Of a stretch of 64,000 nt of DNA, positions 1 through 10,966 are shown piece by piece. The stretch spans positions 558,001 to 622,000 of the forward strand of contig JARVKI010000005.1 in assembly GCA_036674765.1 (NCBI GenBank), given 5' to 3'. Under the pieces are notes generated by a model. It saw nothing but the letters and a program-made list of their open reading frames with translations. It ran no database searches and was not told the origin of the DNA. Origin of the DNA: Seiridium cupressi. Taxonomy: Eukaryota > Ascomycota > Sordariomycetes > Amphisphaeriales > Sporocadaceae. Positions within the stretch are counted from its first letter, which is position 1, and each line of letters begins with the position of its first letter. Position numbers and translations under genes: made by a program.

Positions 1-345
1 GTTGTCTCGTATGCAGTAGGTTTTATAAATCACATTGCTATGATAACCGTCCTAGAACAACCTTTGTTCTTATAGCTCATCAAAGTTTCCAGGATGTTTC
101 TATATTAGTGGACGTCTCAATAGCGAGAGACTGCATCATGTTTCATGGGTGTTGCTAATTGACACTGGTCCGGCCAGACGTCTGCGATCAGCCGACACCT
201 AGAACTCTCCGAGCTACGACATGCAGCACCTGATGCAAGTGGCGAGATATATGATCTTGAGAAGGATAGCTAACATAGACTGCTTTCTTGTTTCTTTACT
301 GTCAACTGTCCAGACTACGGAGAGTGATTACGAATCTACTCAGCA
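1..345. other. Left-edge intergenic DNA
   Basis: No open frame or recognisable element was seen. It presumably holds the promoter and leader of the gene starting at 346. No TATA-like or other motif stands out enough to call. Confidence 0.4.
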
Positions 346-1204
346 ATGGGTTGCTCTATAAGTTGCTGCCAGGGAGTCCATTCCCGTTCCGACAAAACTC
401 GGTATATTGCGTCTCGTTCCGGAACTCGTGAGCGGCAGCACATAATAGCGATTATGTCGAGCAGCAGAGCATCAAGCAGGCAAAGTGAGAACAGCAATCG
501 CGCTGAGGCTGGTGGTGACAGGCGACAATCTCGCAGGCACCCAGGTATGACCAGGTCGTCAGGCACGACCGGCGACTCACCTATATTCTCTCGAGCACTG
601 TCTAATGCTGCTCTAGGACCGAGCTACTCGACCCCGCCGTATACTGTCCCGACTATGCAAAACCATGCACGCAGCCCAGACCACGTCGGTTCATTGTGGG
701 TAGAGAATGCCGGTCTTCTTGAGTACATTCTCAGAGTCTTCACGCGACTCTTCGGACACAGAGACACCAGAACTCCTCAGCGTAGCCATGTCGACAACTC
801 CCATCAGTACGACTATATTGGTGACCAGATCAAATCACTCATGCAGCACATAAATCAGCTTGAATCAGAACTGGCCGATAAACATTCGCGCTTGGACCGT
901 GAGAGGAACAGGGCGAACCGCTACAAGCAACGAGTGGGAACCCTTAAATTGCAAGCATCCGCAAGACTGAGTGGCCTCATTGCCAATCTTGAAAATCGAC
1001 ACATCTCGACGTCGGAACAAGCACTCGATTTGTTACACGAGGTCATGGTTTACAAAAGCGAAGCAAACAGGCTGGACTCGCTGGCCAGAAACATCATTAA
1101 CAGGTTCCAATCAAGGTGAGTTCTGCTAACAGCCTTGAAGTTCTATGGAAAGGGCAACTTGCTGATGAGATTGTCGTAGATGGGTCCAAGAAGTGCCGAT
1201 CTGA
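346..1204 (+). CDS. Hypothetical coiled-coil protein with a predicted acylated N-terminus
   Basis: I do not recognise a family. The frame opens with MGCSISCC: Gly2 could be N-myristoylated and Cys3, Cys7 and Cys8 could be palmitoylated, so membrane anchoring is likely if this ATG is used; the next in-frame ATG is at 454. Residues about 35-95 are Ser/Arg-rich and low-complexity, and about 165-250 form a heptad-like coiled coil. The open frame stops at 1119, but GTGAGT at 1116, a CTGAT branch near 1162 and an AG ending at 1179 make a clean 64-nt intron. Splicing replaces the stop with a short tail ending VQEVPI and gives 264 residues. The gene lies upstream of, and in the same direction as, an MFS transporter. 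Confidence 0.5.
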
Positions 1205-2079
1205 TCAGGACGGTGATCGGAGGCTGGCGCAACCAGCAAGGAGCATTGTTCCGGGATCAAGCTTGAGCACAGTTCATGGAGGTGACAGAATTGCAGATGT
1301 AACCATAAGCCGCAGACTGACTAGTGGAAATGTAGCGTAGTTTGTAAACCGGATCAGAGGGGTTAAATCATGCCATTACCAATGCATGTCGACCGAAAGG
1401 GATCATGGGCCTGCAACTGCTCTGCTTAAAAGCACTCACCACAGTTTGGGCATGTGGCCGGCCTCGGTGATAAACCGGCGATTAGATACCAGTAAGATGG
1501 TGCCCAGGCAAGTTCCGTAGCCAAAGAGAAGCATCCCAATTATCTGGGTCATCCGCATTCCATCTCATTTCACGCAGCGCCAAGCTTTATTAGTCCCAGC
1601 ACTTCCCCCGCTTGGTGAATGTGCCGTTACGACGCCCGCCTCGTCGCGAAGGCTGGGGAGTGGGCTGTGGATAGCAGCGGCGAAGTTTTCTGAGTTCAAT
1701 CCACCCTCAGCTGGGTACATACTGCTTCTTTTCCTTTCGCATTGCTTTGTTCTGGGACCCGAGGAGTGCTCAAGTCATGAACCGTCGGTGATAGACCTTG
1801 CAGCATCGGCGTCGGACTCATTCTGCCAGGCACGGGGCTGTGTGTAATAAGTGACGAAATTGTTCGCCGGGGCCCTTCTGACGTATCTCCCCGCCCCCGA
1901 GCATCGCGCTCCACATCCGGCGTGCCTTAGCATTGTCGCTCGATTGTGCTTTCGTCCACGACCACGGATTGAGGAGCAGACTTTCGGTACACGACCAGGA
2001 CGCCGACATCTGGCTTCCGACGGTCCATGAGGCGTATCTATCAGCTGGAGAATCGAGGAGCTTGGCCGACACAGCAGAC
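1205..2079. other. Intergenic region upstream of the MFS transporter
   Basis: Only short antisense or non-ATG open frames are present. The frame of the downstream transporter is open back to 1933 but begins there with TTG, so 1933-2079 is treated as 5' leader. No repeat or RNA gene was recognised. Confidence 0.35.
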
Positions 2080-3897
2080 ATGGACACCCGAAGATCTCGC
2101 CCGCCGGCGCGCATGACCTCGCGAGGCTCGTTTCGCGCAGGTTCGCCATTGCCGACTCTGCGGTCTACCCTACGGAATAGTGGTGCACTACGAAGACATT
2201 CGACGACCCAACACTACCAGACCTTTCCGACACCGCCACCGAAAACGGCAGGCCATCGAGGGCGCGGGTCCAACTCTTCATCGTCGACATCACTTGCAAC
2301 CGACGAGCACCACCATGCAACACCTTTAAAAATAGGACAGCTAGCCCTGCTCGCGCTGCTGTCGTTGGCGGAACAAACAGCATTGAACTCGATATCGCCG
2401 TATCTGCCGGCCATGGTGGCGTCATTTCCCGGTATAGACAGTGAAAAAGTTGGTGTATACGTTGGCTTGCTTGCATCTGCATTTGCACTGGCGCAATTGA
2501 CGACAAATCTGATATGGGGATATCTATCAGATATAATTGGTCGGAAGCCTGTCATGTTGTTAGGCACGTCGTTGCTCTGCGGTTGTTTCGTCTTGTTCGG
2601 GTTCTGCACGCGGTACTGGCACATCGTGCTGGTGCATGTGGCTATGGGACTTCTCAATGGCAATGCGGCCGTTGTGCCAACTTGCCTCGGCGAACTGACG
2701 GATCGAAGCAACCAGAGCAAAGCTTTTACCTGGCTACCCGTGGTGTACAGTCTGGGCAGCATCACTGGGCCTGCGCTGGGTGGTTTGTTGGTGGGCACAT
2801 TAGCTGGTGACCAATACCCATTTCTGGCCCCTAATATTCTGGGCTCATCACTCCTGGCCGCCAGTGTCATAGTCTTGTTCATTTGGTTCGACGAGACTCT
2901 GGAGGAAAGGGGCGAAGCATTTGACTGGAGGGAACACCTCGGCTGGCTATGTTGTTGTATGAGGAGGACCAAAAATAAACTGAAGCACACGCTGGATAGC
3001 TCGTCACCGGAAGCTCGAAACGGCAGGTCAAACACTTTGCTGGAGGAAGACGAGACAGACGAGGAACGCGGTCTCCTTGGCCCAGATGACGAAGACGAAG
3101 GCGGCGACGCAAAAGAACCGTCCGATCCGGCGACATGGCGACAGCTATTCAATCGCACCACTTTGTTGCTTCTGACCACCTATCTTGTTTTCCAAGTCTC
3201 AAACATATCTTTCAGCAGCTTATATCCGCTATTTGCGGCCGGACCGCCTCCGACCGGTCGAGGTCTACATGCGGACGTCATCGGAGTCTCACTCTCGGTT
3301 GCAGGCATTTTCACCATCCTATTCCAGCTCTTTGTGTTCAGACCGATCAAGGCTAGATTGGGCAACCTTGGCGCCTATCGGGTGTCACTGCTTGGTTTTG
3401 CAATCAGTATGGCTCTGATGCCTTGGGTTGGCTATCGGGAGTCGGAACCCCCTTTCGGGTTTGGGGACAGCAAGATCTGGTTGTATGTTGAGTTGGGTCT
3501 CATTCTGGTTATCAAAAATATTTGCGCCGTTGGAGGCCTTTCCAGCGTGATGCTCTTGGTATGTCGCCACATATGTGCTTTATTTAATTATATTGCTGAC
3601 ACCTCCCAGATTACCAATTCAGCCCCTTCTCATGCCAGCTTAGGAACATTGCAAGGCGTCGCACAAACACTGTCTGCAGCGGGAAGAAGCTTTGGGCCAT
3701 TTGTTTCTGGGAGTCTCTTCTCGTTATCAGTACACGTCCAACCCAAGGGGGAGGCACTCGCGTGGGGTTTGTTCGGAGGTATTGCGCTTGCTGGTTGGCT
3801 AGGAACATATGCTATTCATAGCGAAGGATTGGAAAGCACCGATGATGGATTCGAGGAGGAGGAGGACGAGCAGCATTCCGATGATGAACAAGCGTGA
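2080..3897 (+). CDS. Major facilitator superfamily transporter (YCR023C / zinc-induced facilitator-like)
   Basis: A membrane transporter of the MFS_1 type; the substrate is unknown. The first in-frame ATG is at 2080, followed by about 85 polar, Ser/Arg-rich cytosolic residues before the first membrane segment. The motif GYLSDIIGRKP follows TM2 as the MFS motif A. A charged acidic loop (about residues 290-345) separates the two six-helix halves, and the tail is acidic. GTATGT at 3559, a CTGAC branch and CAG ending at 3609 define a 51-nt phase-0 intron. Its length is a multiple of three and it has no stop, so the unspliced frame reads through. Removing it joins SSVMLL to ITNSAPSHASLGTLQG, a conserved stretch of this subfamily. 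The product is 588 residues. Confidence 0.85.
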   Translation: MDTRRSRPPARMTSRGSFRAGSPLPTLRSTLRNSGALRRHSTTQHYQTFPTPPPKTAGHRGRGSNSSSSTSLATDEHHHATPLKIGQLALLALLSLAEQTALNSISPYLPAMVASFPGIDSEKVGVYVGLLASAFALAQLTTNLIWGYLSDIIGRKPVMLLGTSLLCGCFVLFGFCTRYWHIVLVHVAMGLLNGNAAVVPTCLGELTDRSNQSKAFTWLPVVYSLGSITGPALGGLLVGTLAGDQYPFLAPNILGSSLLAASVIVLFIWFDETLEERGEAFDWREHLGWLCCCMRRTKNKLKHTLDSSSPEARNGRSNTLLEEDETDEERGLLGPDDEDEGGDAKEPSDPATWRQLFNRTTLLLLTTYLVFQVSNISFSSLYPLFAAGPPPTGRGLHADVIGVSLSVAGIFTILFQLFVFRPIKARLGNLGAYRVSLLGFAISMALMPWVGYRESEPPFGFGDSKIWLYVELGLILVIKNICAVGGLSSVMLLVCRHICALFNYIADTSQITNSAPSHASLGTLQGVAQTLSAAGRSFGPFVSGSLFSLSVHVQPKGEALAWGLFGGIALAGWLGTYAIHSEGLESTDDGFEEEEDEQHSDDEQA

Positions 3898-6725
3898 TGA
3901 TGTCCCCAGTGGACTTCATGGTGACCAAGATTGGGGCCATCTATCTAGAATAGCATTAAGACTTTGGGATAGAGTATTCACCGAAGATTGTAAACATGGT
4001 CAGTCCTTGTTATGGGATATGATGTAGGCAAGATATTTTACCTCATCAACCGGATGGTATCCAAGGTGAGCCACAGAGTTCTAGCCAATGATGGATCTCC
4101 ATCCGCCAGCTTCCAGACACGGGAGGTGAGGAACCAGACTGGATAGCCTGCAGCAGTGGATCTCTCAAAATAGTAGTGATCCTGAGCACCTTGTAGGTGA
4201 TAGCCAACCAGTCAGTATATCAACGACTTTCATAACCTCAACCTGATTTTCGGTTTGTTGATGGCCATATTCTCGAATGGTCTCAATAATCTGATAGCTA
4301 AAGTAAGGAACCTGAAAGATGTGGTACCGCTCATCTGATAACCACAACATCCAGAACCTGCCAGCCAGAACCGGCCATCCATTTCATGTGATGCATGGTA
4401 TCAAAAGTGATGTTCTGATATGTGACAAATTCGTTGTAACCAATGTCAACCCCAGCTTCAAATCTTGACTGATAACTGGCGCATGAGCTCACTCAGCACC
4501 AAGGCTGAATAGCCAACCTCGAGATCAAGCTGAAGTAAGATGATGAATAAGAGTGCACACGACCAAGCTCGCCAAAGGGGTGAGCATCAGCGTCTATGGC
4601 CCATTGGATGACTAGGCGCGCCATGTAGCCAATGATTACATACTCTCGTTATTAAAGTGCAGCATGAGCCGGTATAGGGAACCGTCTAGTCGGGCTTGAG
4701 TAGCTGAGAATCGGGGAAGGAAACAACCAATGGAGTCATGGTAGGTATTGAGTTGAGCAGCCGGTTGTTGATGTTGTTTTTGCTGGGACCACGAGATTAA
4801 TTTGAGAAACAATCCGAGTTCAACATCTTGATCTTTCATGTAAGGAAAAGTTCACGAGCGGCATTGCGGAATTGGCTTGATTAACGAACTGTGCACCGCT
4901 GTCGCCATAACAGCACACAGCCACGGAAGCCGGGTCGCTACAATTCCGGTCGGCTAGCCACGTTCTGCCACAATTCAGCCCTAGAGCCGCTGGATAACGG
5001 ACAATCCAGTCACAATGCCTCTGCACTAATGTAGACTTCAGTGGAATCATCACGTTCGCTAATTCTCCGCTTCATCATGATTTCGAAACAAACACTTGGA
5101 ACTGGACGACGAGGCCTCCAAAAAGTACTACGGTCCCCATCGTCTTGGAAGCAATACCAGAAATAGAAACGACGTAATCTAGCCGAACCGTGTTAATAAG
5201 CCGACATGTCAATACGGGCCGACTGCAAGACCTGTTGCGCGGAGCAGTAGGCGTTGATCAGATACGACTGACAACCATGTTGACCCAACGGGGAACTAAA
5301 TCACCTGGACAGGCAAAGAGCTATGGGCTCCTCCCGCGCTTGCATGGTGATCGCTACATAGTAAGCTCAATCTTGGAGCAACGATTCTATATCACTGGTG
5401 CTGCAAGGACCTACAATGACTCCGAAAATATCACGCATTCTCATGCGAGGTACTCTCATGCTCTCCCGCTTTACTCTCATATGGAGGGACACGATGTAAA
5501 GGTATACTCATGCCTTAAGCTGTCCATGACGTCGGACACACTTCTTGGCCATAACCAAAGGCTTCGAACGAGAGCAATGTTTCTGGGGTGCGGCTCAGCC
5601 CTACAGCATGCAAGCTAAACTCTCACAAGTGCTACGGCCATGCAATGGACCTAGGTTACCGTGGTCCGTGCCGGCCTGGCTGACCACGGCTGTAAATGGA
5701 CAGGTCTCTCTTGGGGATTACTCAATCCCTCTTCCGGGACTGCTGGCATGTCTGCGGTTTTCGTGCTTACACGCTTGCCTTCATACCGTGTTAGGGCGGA
5801 GAACTAAAATACTTGCATGTGTCAGCACGGCGTTCCCCTGACCTCGACCTATCATAGGGCTACACTGTGGACCCAGCATACTCGTGATGCGATCCATGCA
5901 CAATGCCGACCTTTGCTAATTGTGTATAGCGCAACGGTGTACCATGTTTCCCGGACCAGAGAGCTTTCAGCCTCAATATCATGACCCTCCGGCCAAGACG
6001 CATCAGCAAGTGCTGACGGTCCGCCAAATGGCAAACCTCGTTCTTTGTATGATGGGATCCAACTATGGAACCACTGTATAGCAGCTGATAGTCTAATCGA
6101 TGATTGTTCATCATAATCGCCTATTTAAAACGTGTGTCAGCATATCAACTTCGTGTGATGCACTTCACCATCATCATCAACACTTGGGGCAAGGGACCGT
6201 GGCAACTTTTACACTCGTTCTCAAGCATCCTTACTTAGTCATTATCATAATCTTCGTGTTACCGAGTCCTGCTGAGCAGGATCTTAGAATAAAGTCATCG
6301 GGGCCGGTCGGTAATTAGCCATCTATTTTAACAAGAGTCAAGCGATTGGACGACAATGCAAAGGACGCTGATAGTCAGTTCCGGAATTTCTGTAGAATCA
6401 ACGGTGGAGACGATGTTCGATGATTAATACCTCTTCGGTGAAGACTCGAACTGGGACATATGAAGATATAATCTCGGTTTAAAGCCGACACTTTCAACAA
6501 GAGGTCAGGCAGTTGAACAATCATCCCGAGGCCTGGAAACGAGACGAAAAGTTGAAAGCAGATCAAAGGTAGGCCTGCGGGCAACGAAAATAAATATGTT
6601 TCTCAGAAATACTAACGTGTTGGGCACAGAAAGAACAAACAGTTGAAATTATACTGGGGCTGATTCTATTATATCCTACCATCTCGGATACCTGCACTTC
6701 TGAATCTCAAAGGCAACAAAGAACC
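3898..6725. other. Gene-poor 2.8-kb intergenic stretch
   Basis: Open frames on both strands are short, have no spliceable partners and resemble no family. The longest forward frame (5190-5618) shows no domain or compositional signal. I saw no tRNA, tandem repeat or transposon ends. It could hold a decayed element or a non-coding transcript, but nothing in the bases supports a specific call. Confidence 0.35.
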
Positions 6726-7468
6726 ATGTCCTCGCGTTCAGGCCGCTCAGACGGAAGCCGGGCTTCACACGGCAGCAAGAAGAACCGAGCCAGCCAAGTG
6801 CGGACTGGATTCTATTTCGTAACTTCTCCTAATTCTGAAGACTACCTCCTTCCATCTTCCCTAATCAAATATGACCCCCTTCCCGGTGTCACGCGGCTAC
6901 GTACACTAACATCACTGCCGCGATCTAGACATCCAATCAGCAGCTCATCGAGTCACTGCGCACTCACAGAGTCAATACACTAACGGAGCTTTGCCGCATT
7001 GAGAAAGTCGCGGCGAGCTGCGAGACTGAGGAAGATGCCATTGCTTTCCAGGAACCCATGACTTCGGCCTGGACGTACTATGTCCAGAACCAATTCCTCA
7101 CCGAGCTTCGAGGCTTGACGCCTAATTATCCTTTGAGCGCAGAGGTTGTCAATGAAGCAGTTCGAAGGGTCAGAAACGATGCCGACTCGAATAGAAGTTG
7201 GAACATGGCTTGGCTTTGTCTGGTCAAGATCCGGGATGAGTGAGTGATATCCTTGGGATTTTCAAGCCTATTCGTTCTGACTAGCTCTCATAGCGGTCTA
7301 ATTCCCCACTACGCAAATATCGAGGGATGGAACAAGGACATGTGGGGTGGACGGGATCCTACGCAGGAAGAAGCTGACCAGCTCAGCCAATGCTTCGAAT
7401 GGGAATGGAGACAGGCTGTGGAGAGTATGCTAAGACACTGGGATACGAGCATGCCTACATGGTACTGA
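6726..7468 (+). CDS. Conserved fungal hypothetical protein
   Basis: Function unknown. Starts MSSRSGRSDG with a basic, Ser-rich N-terminus. The body, encoded at about 6929-7239 and 7294-7468, is helical and rich in Trp/Glu, including AWTYYVQNQFL and the C-terminal HWDTSMPTWY. The second intron is clear: GTGAGT at 7240, branch CTGAC, TAG ending at 7293, 54 nt, joining IRD to DGLIPHYAN. The first intron is uncertain. The acceptor is probably the TAG ending at 6928 behind a CTAAC branch, and the only plausible in-phase donors are GTAACT at 6819 (110-nt intron, 192-residue protein) or a weak GTC site at 6888. Residues about 30-55 of any model should be treated as provisional. Confidence 0.5.
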
Positions 7469-8221
7469 TCAATGTCTTTGATTGGAAATATCACACCACC
7501 GGACCATTATTAGAGGGGAATCAGGCGCTGGAAGGTTTTTGTGGCATTTTCATGGCGGCATAAGTCGGGGCGTCATGGTGATCGCATTGTTGAAATTTTG
7601 TTGTTTGCCCTAGCGACATGTGTATCTTCTTCGTTCTTAACCTCATTCAGATTGCCGACGCACTAGAGATATATCGAGCAACTCTTGGGATAGAGTCATT
7701 CATGATGTTTACATAATATATGCCTGCTATGTTGAGACTCGAATTCCATGCAATGTTTTCAAATACAAATTTTTAACCTCATTGCTCCGTGCCTGCTAGA
7801 ATCCAAGCGTGGAGGTTTGATAAGCTTCTGCTGTTGTATGTGATTGAATACATATCTACAGTATGTAAAAGATGGCGTATCACTAGTCGAGGCTGGATGA
7901 TCAGTCAGACCCTACCGAAACTGGCCTCACTCCTATAATGTGGGTGGGTCAATGTACAATGTACATTGAATCAGCGCATTGGAGCTAGGCGCCTTTTTAT
8001 GCGGGGCTGTCTCAGCACCTCCCCACCAAGCATCATCACAACCCATGGCGGACCAGGCCGTTCTTATAACAGCCAATTGAGTAACAGACTTGATAGGCTG
8101 CATATTCCTTCGTTTTTACCCAAGAGCATTGAGACATACGTCTGCTGTGCAGAATTGTGTGACGCTATCACCAATGACGCGCCTCGCCTGGCGACCATTA
8201 AGAGAACAGACACCCTTCAAG
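7469..8221. other. Intergenic DNA upstream of the beta-helix/GH128 gene
   Basis: No coding signal. An in-frame ATG at 8174 could extend the downstream protein by 16 residues, but the extension is not a convincing signal peptide. The near-palindromic TGTACAATGTACA lies around 7955. Confidence 0.35.
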
Positions 8222-10966
8222 ATGGCTTCCCCCGATCCCATATCCGAAGCAAACGCCACCATCTTTGGCCCATATGTCTATGTCTTTGATCCCAGCATGC
8301 CGGCAGCTGCCATCCAGGCGAGGGCCACGGCGATATTTCAGAGGATGGAAGCCAATGAGTTCGGCGCAGAGGGGTATGCCCTGCTCTTCAAGCCCGGCAC
8401 CTATCCGGTCCTCTTTGATGTAGGCTTCTACACGCATGTCGCTGGTCTTGGACAGAACCCGGACGATGTACTCGTTGATGGTGGCGTCAATGTGCCTGCC
8501 TATTGGATGCCCAATCGAAATGCTACGTGCAATTTCTGGCGTTCCTTTGAGAACCTGGCTATTCGTGCTTCGGATGCGACCAACTGTACCACAACTATAG
8601 CCGTATCCCAGGTAAGTACCAGTAGAGGAATTTGCAATAACCACCCCAAAATCATTGACGCAATAATACATAGGCAGCACCTTTACGACGTCTGCATATC
8701 AAAAGTGCGAATGGTTTGTGGCTGTTCCAGGTTGATCCGGCTACTGGTGCAGGTGGCTACGCGAGTGGTGGTTACAGTAAGCAACTTCCGGAGTTATTTC
8801 ATGCCCCGTATAGCATATTTTGGGTGTTTAAAGGTTCCTGGTTCAGCGTTTCTGCTCTTGAAATATGGGTTTCGATTCCCGGCAACTCATCAAGCATGTT
8901 AGAAGAGGCAAAGACTGACTCCAGATGTTGTAGTGGCAGACTCGGTGATTGATGGCCAAGTGCTCCCAGGATCTCAGCAGCAATGGCTATCTCGGAACAG
9001 CAAATGGGGCAGCTGGGCCAACGGTGTCTGGAACATGGTGTTCGTGGGCAGTGCTAACGCCCCGAGCCAAGCCAACTTCCCCACGGAGCCCTACACCACG
9101 ATAGATTCCACACCTGTCATTCGTGAAAAGCCGTATCTGTACATTACGCGGGACGGGAACTACGCTGTTTTTGTTCCAGCTCTCCAGACAACAACTCAGG
9201 GGCCGAGCTGGACGCAGGGTGCCACCCCTGGCAACTCGATATCAATCGATGATTTCTACATTGCACAGCCACCGACGGCAAATGCCTCTAGCATCAACTC
9301 GGCATTGAAGTCGGGAAAACACGTTCTCTTTACGCCGGGAGTCTTTCTGTTGGACGAGGCTATCGAAGTAACAAGCGCTAATACCATTATACTAGGTATT
9401 GGTCTACCTTCGCTCATCCCTACCAGAGGCAACTCAGCAATCCGCGTGGCTGATGTCGATGGCGTCACGATTGCCGGCCTCATTATCGATGCGGGAACTA
9501 TCAACAGTCCGGCACTCCTTGAGATTGGCTCTACAGGAAGCGCATCAGCTAGACATACTCCCAATCCGATTTTCTTGTACGATCTGACAGTTCGCACAGC
9601 TGGACGTCAAGCAGGCAAGAATGACGTCGGGATAATCATCAACAGCCATGATACAGTGTGTGACCAAATATGGTTATGGCGCGCTGATCATGGCCCTGGC
9701 GCCGGATGGGATTCGAATCCTTCGAAGAATGGGATCATAGTTAACGGCGATGATGTGACAATATACGGTCTCTTCAATGAACATCACAAGGAGTACCAGA
9801 CACTCTGGAATGGCAACGGCGGTAGAGTATACTTCTACCAGTCCGAGATACCGTACGATCCACCAAATCAACAGAGCTGGCTTTCAGAAGGCGGAACGAG
9901 AAACGGATATGCTTCATACAAAGTGGCCGACCATGTGACCACCCACGAAGCATGGGGCTTGGGTGTCTACTCCTATTTCCGCGACGCACCCGTCAAAGTC
10001 GAGAACGCTATTGAGGCCCCCGGCGCTGATGGTGTGAAGCTGCATCACATGACGACAATCTGGCTGAATGGCGTAGCTGGAAGTGAGATAAGTCACATAA
10101 TAAATGGTACTGGCAGCCGGGTATGTGGTAATAGCCCCCCTGAAGCTATGCGGCAGGCTGTGAAAGAGTTCCCAGGTCAAGCTCCAGATGCGCCTGGTCC
10201 ACGCCCTTCACTGCCCGCCCCACGGCTGTCGAAACGGGGTCTCTGCTGGCCAGCTGATAATGTTGACTCAGTCATGCCTTTCACCAAGCCTGGCACTAAG
10301 ATCAATTGGCTCTACAATTGGAGTCCGAGCCCCTCGCCCAAGGCAAAGTCCGGCGTGATTGATTTCGTCCCCATGCAGTGGAACCATGTCAACATCGATG
10401 AACTTCGCGATAAGCTGAATCATTGCGGGGCTCAAACATTGCTGGGCTTCAACGAACCAGAACTGCCGGACCAGTCCAACATGTCCGTCGACCTCGCGGT
10501 GAACGAATGGGTACGTTGCATCGAGCCGCTACGGAAAGTGGGCGTCCGCGCCGGGAGCCCAGGCATATCGTCAGCTCCCCAAGGTGTCGGCTGGCTCAAG
10601 GACTTCATCTCCAAAATCCGGGCCCAGGGCAGCGACATTGACTTTTACTGTTTCCACTGGTATGGGGAGAATCTGGGCCAGTTCTACGACTACATATGGT
10701 CTACATACTATCAGCTGGGCCCCGAGAAGCCCGTGTGGATCACCGAGTTTGCTTGCACGAACTGGAACAAGGAGAATCCTCTGCCCAGAGAGCACGTTGA
10801 GAACTTTGCGAGGGAGAGCGTCAAGTATCTCGATACGCTCGACTGGGTCGAGCGGTATGCTTGGTTCGGGCCTATGAGAGATCCGGGTACCGTGGGGAAA
10901 TGGGCTGCAATGCTGGATAGTGACGGGAAAATTACGCCGTTGGGTGTGACGTATAGAGATGAATGA
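8222..10966 (+). CDS. Parallel beta-helix (pectate-lyase-like) / GH128 glucanase fusion protein
   Basis: Probable carbohydrate-active protein of 841 residues. Residues about 1-570 match the fungal 'coagulation factor 5/8 / GH55-like' beta-helix family (for example LLFKPGTYPV, HVAGLGQNPDDV, ASGGYMADS, VEAPGADGVKLHH-type blocks). Residues about 590-841 are an Asl1-like GH128 domain, with the presumed acid/base Glu672 in GFNEPEL and nucleophile Glu769 in WITEFAC. GH128 enzymes cut beta-1,3-glucan. Exons are 8222-8611, 8674-8776 and 8934-10966; the first intron (8612-8673) is ordinary and the second (8777-8933) is introner copy A, in phase 1. Both domains share one uninterrupted frame in exon 3. 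No signal peptide is seen at MASPDP or at the alternative ATG 8174, which is odd for a secreted family, so an unrecognised upstream exon is possible. Confidence 0.75.
8777..8933 (+). mobile_element. Introner-like element, copy A (157-nt intron)
   Basis: Runs from GTAAGCAACTTCC to the TAG at 8931-8933 and is spliced in phase 1, giving GGY-M-ADS in the host protein, which fits the family. It matches copies B (35495-35651) and C (51903-52059, minus) end to end without gaps. The first 38 bases are identical to C and differ from B at one base. The branch site CTGAC lies 16-20 nt before the 3' end. A CAG at 8922-8924 is also in frame, but copies B and C show that the distal TAG is the family acceptor. 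Confidence 0.85.

Noticed and set aside
2214..3179. A 321-codon open frame on the minus strand
   Set aside because: It lies wholly antisense to the well-supported MFS transporter and has no membrane or domain pattern of its own.
5190..5618. A forward open frame of about 140 codons in the gene-poor stretch
   Set aside because: No domain, compositional or splice support, and it is isolated from any conserved sequence.
8866..8880. A T-loop-like GGGTTTCGATTCCC inside introner copy A
   Set aside because: Copies B and C lack the motif at the same position and no cloverleaf can be drawn, so a tRNA origin of the introner is not supported.
10120..10155. A possible 36-nt intron (GTATGT ... GCGGCAG) between the beta-helix and GH128 domains
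   Set aside because: It is shorter than every other intron here and lacks a branch site; the frame is open through it, so it was left as coding.
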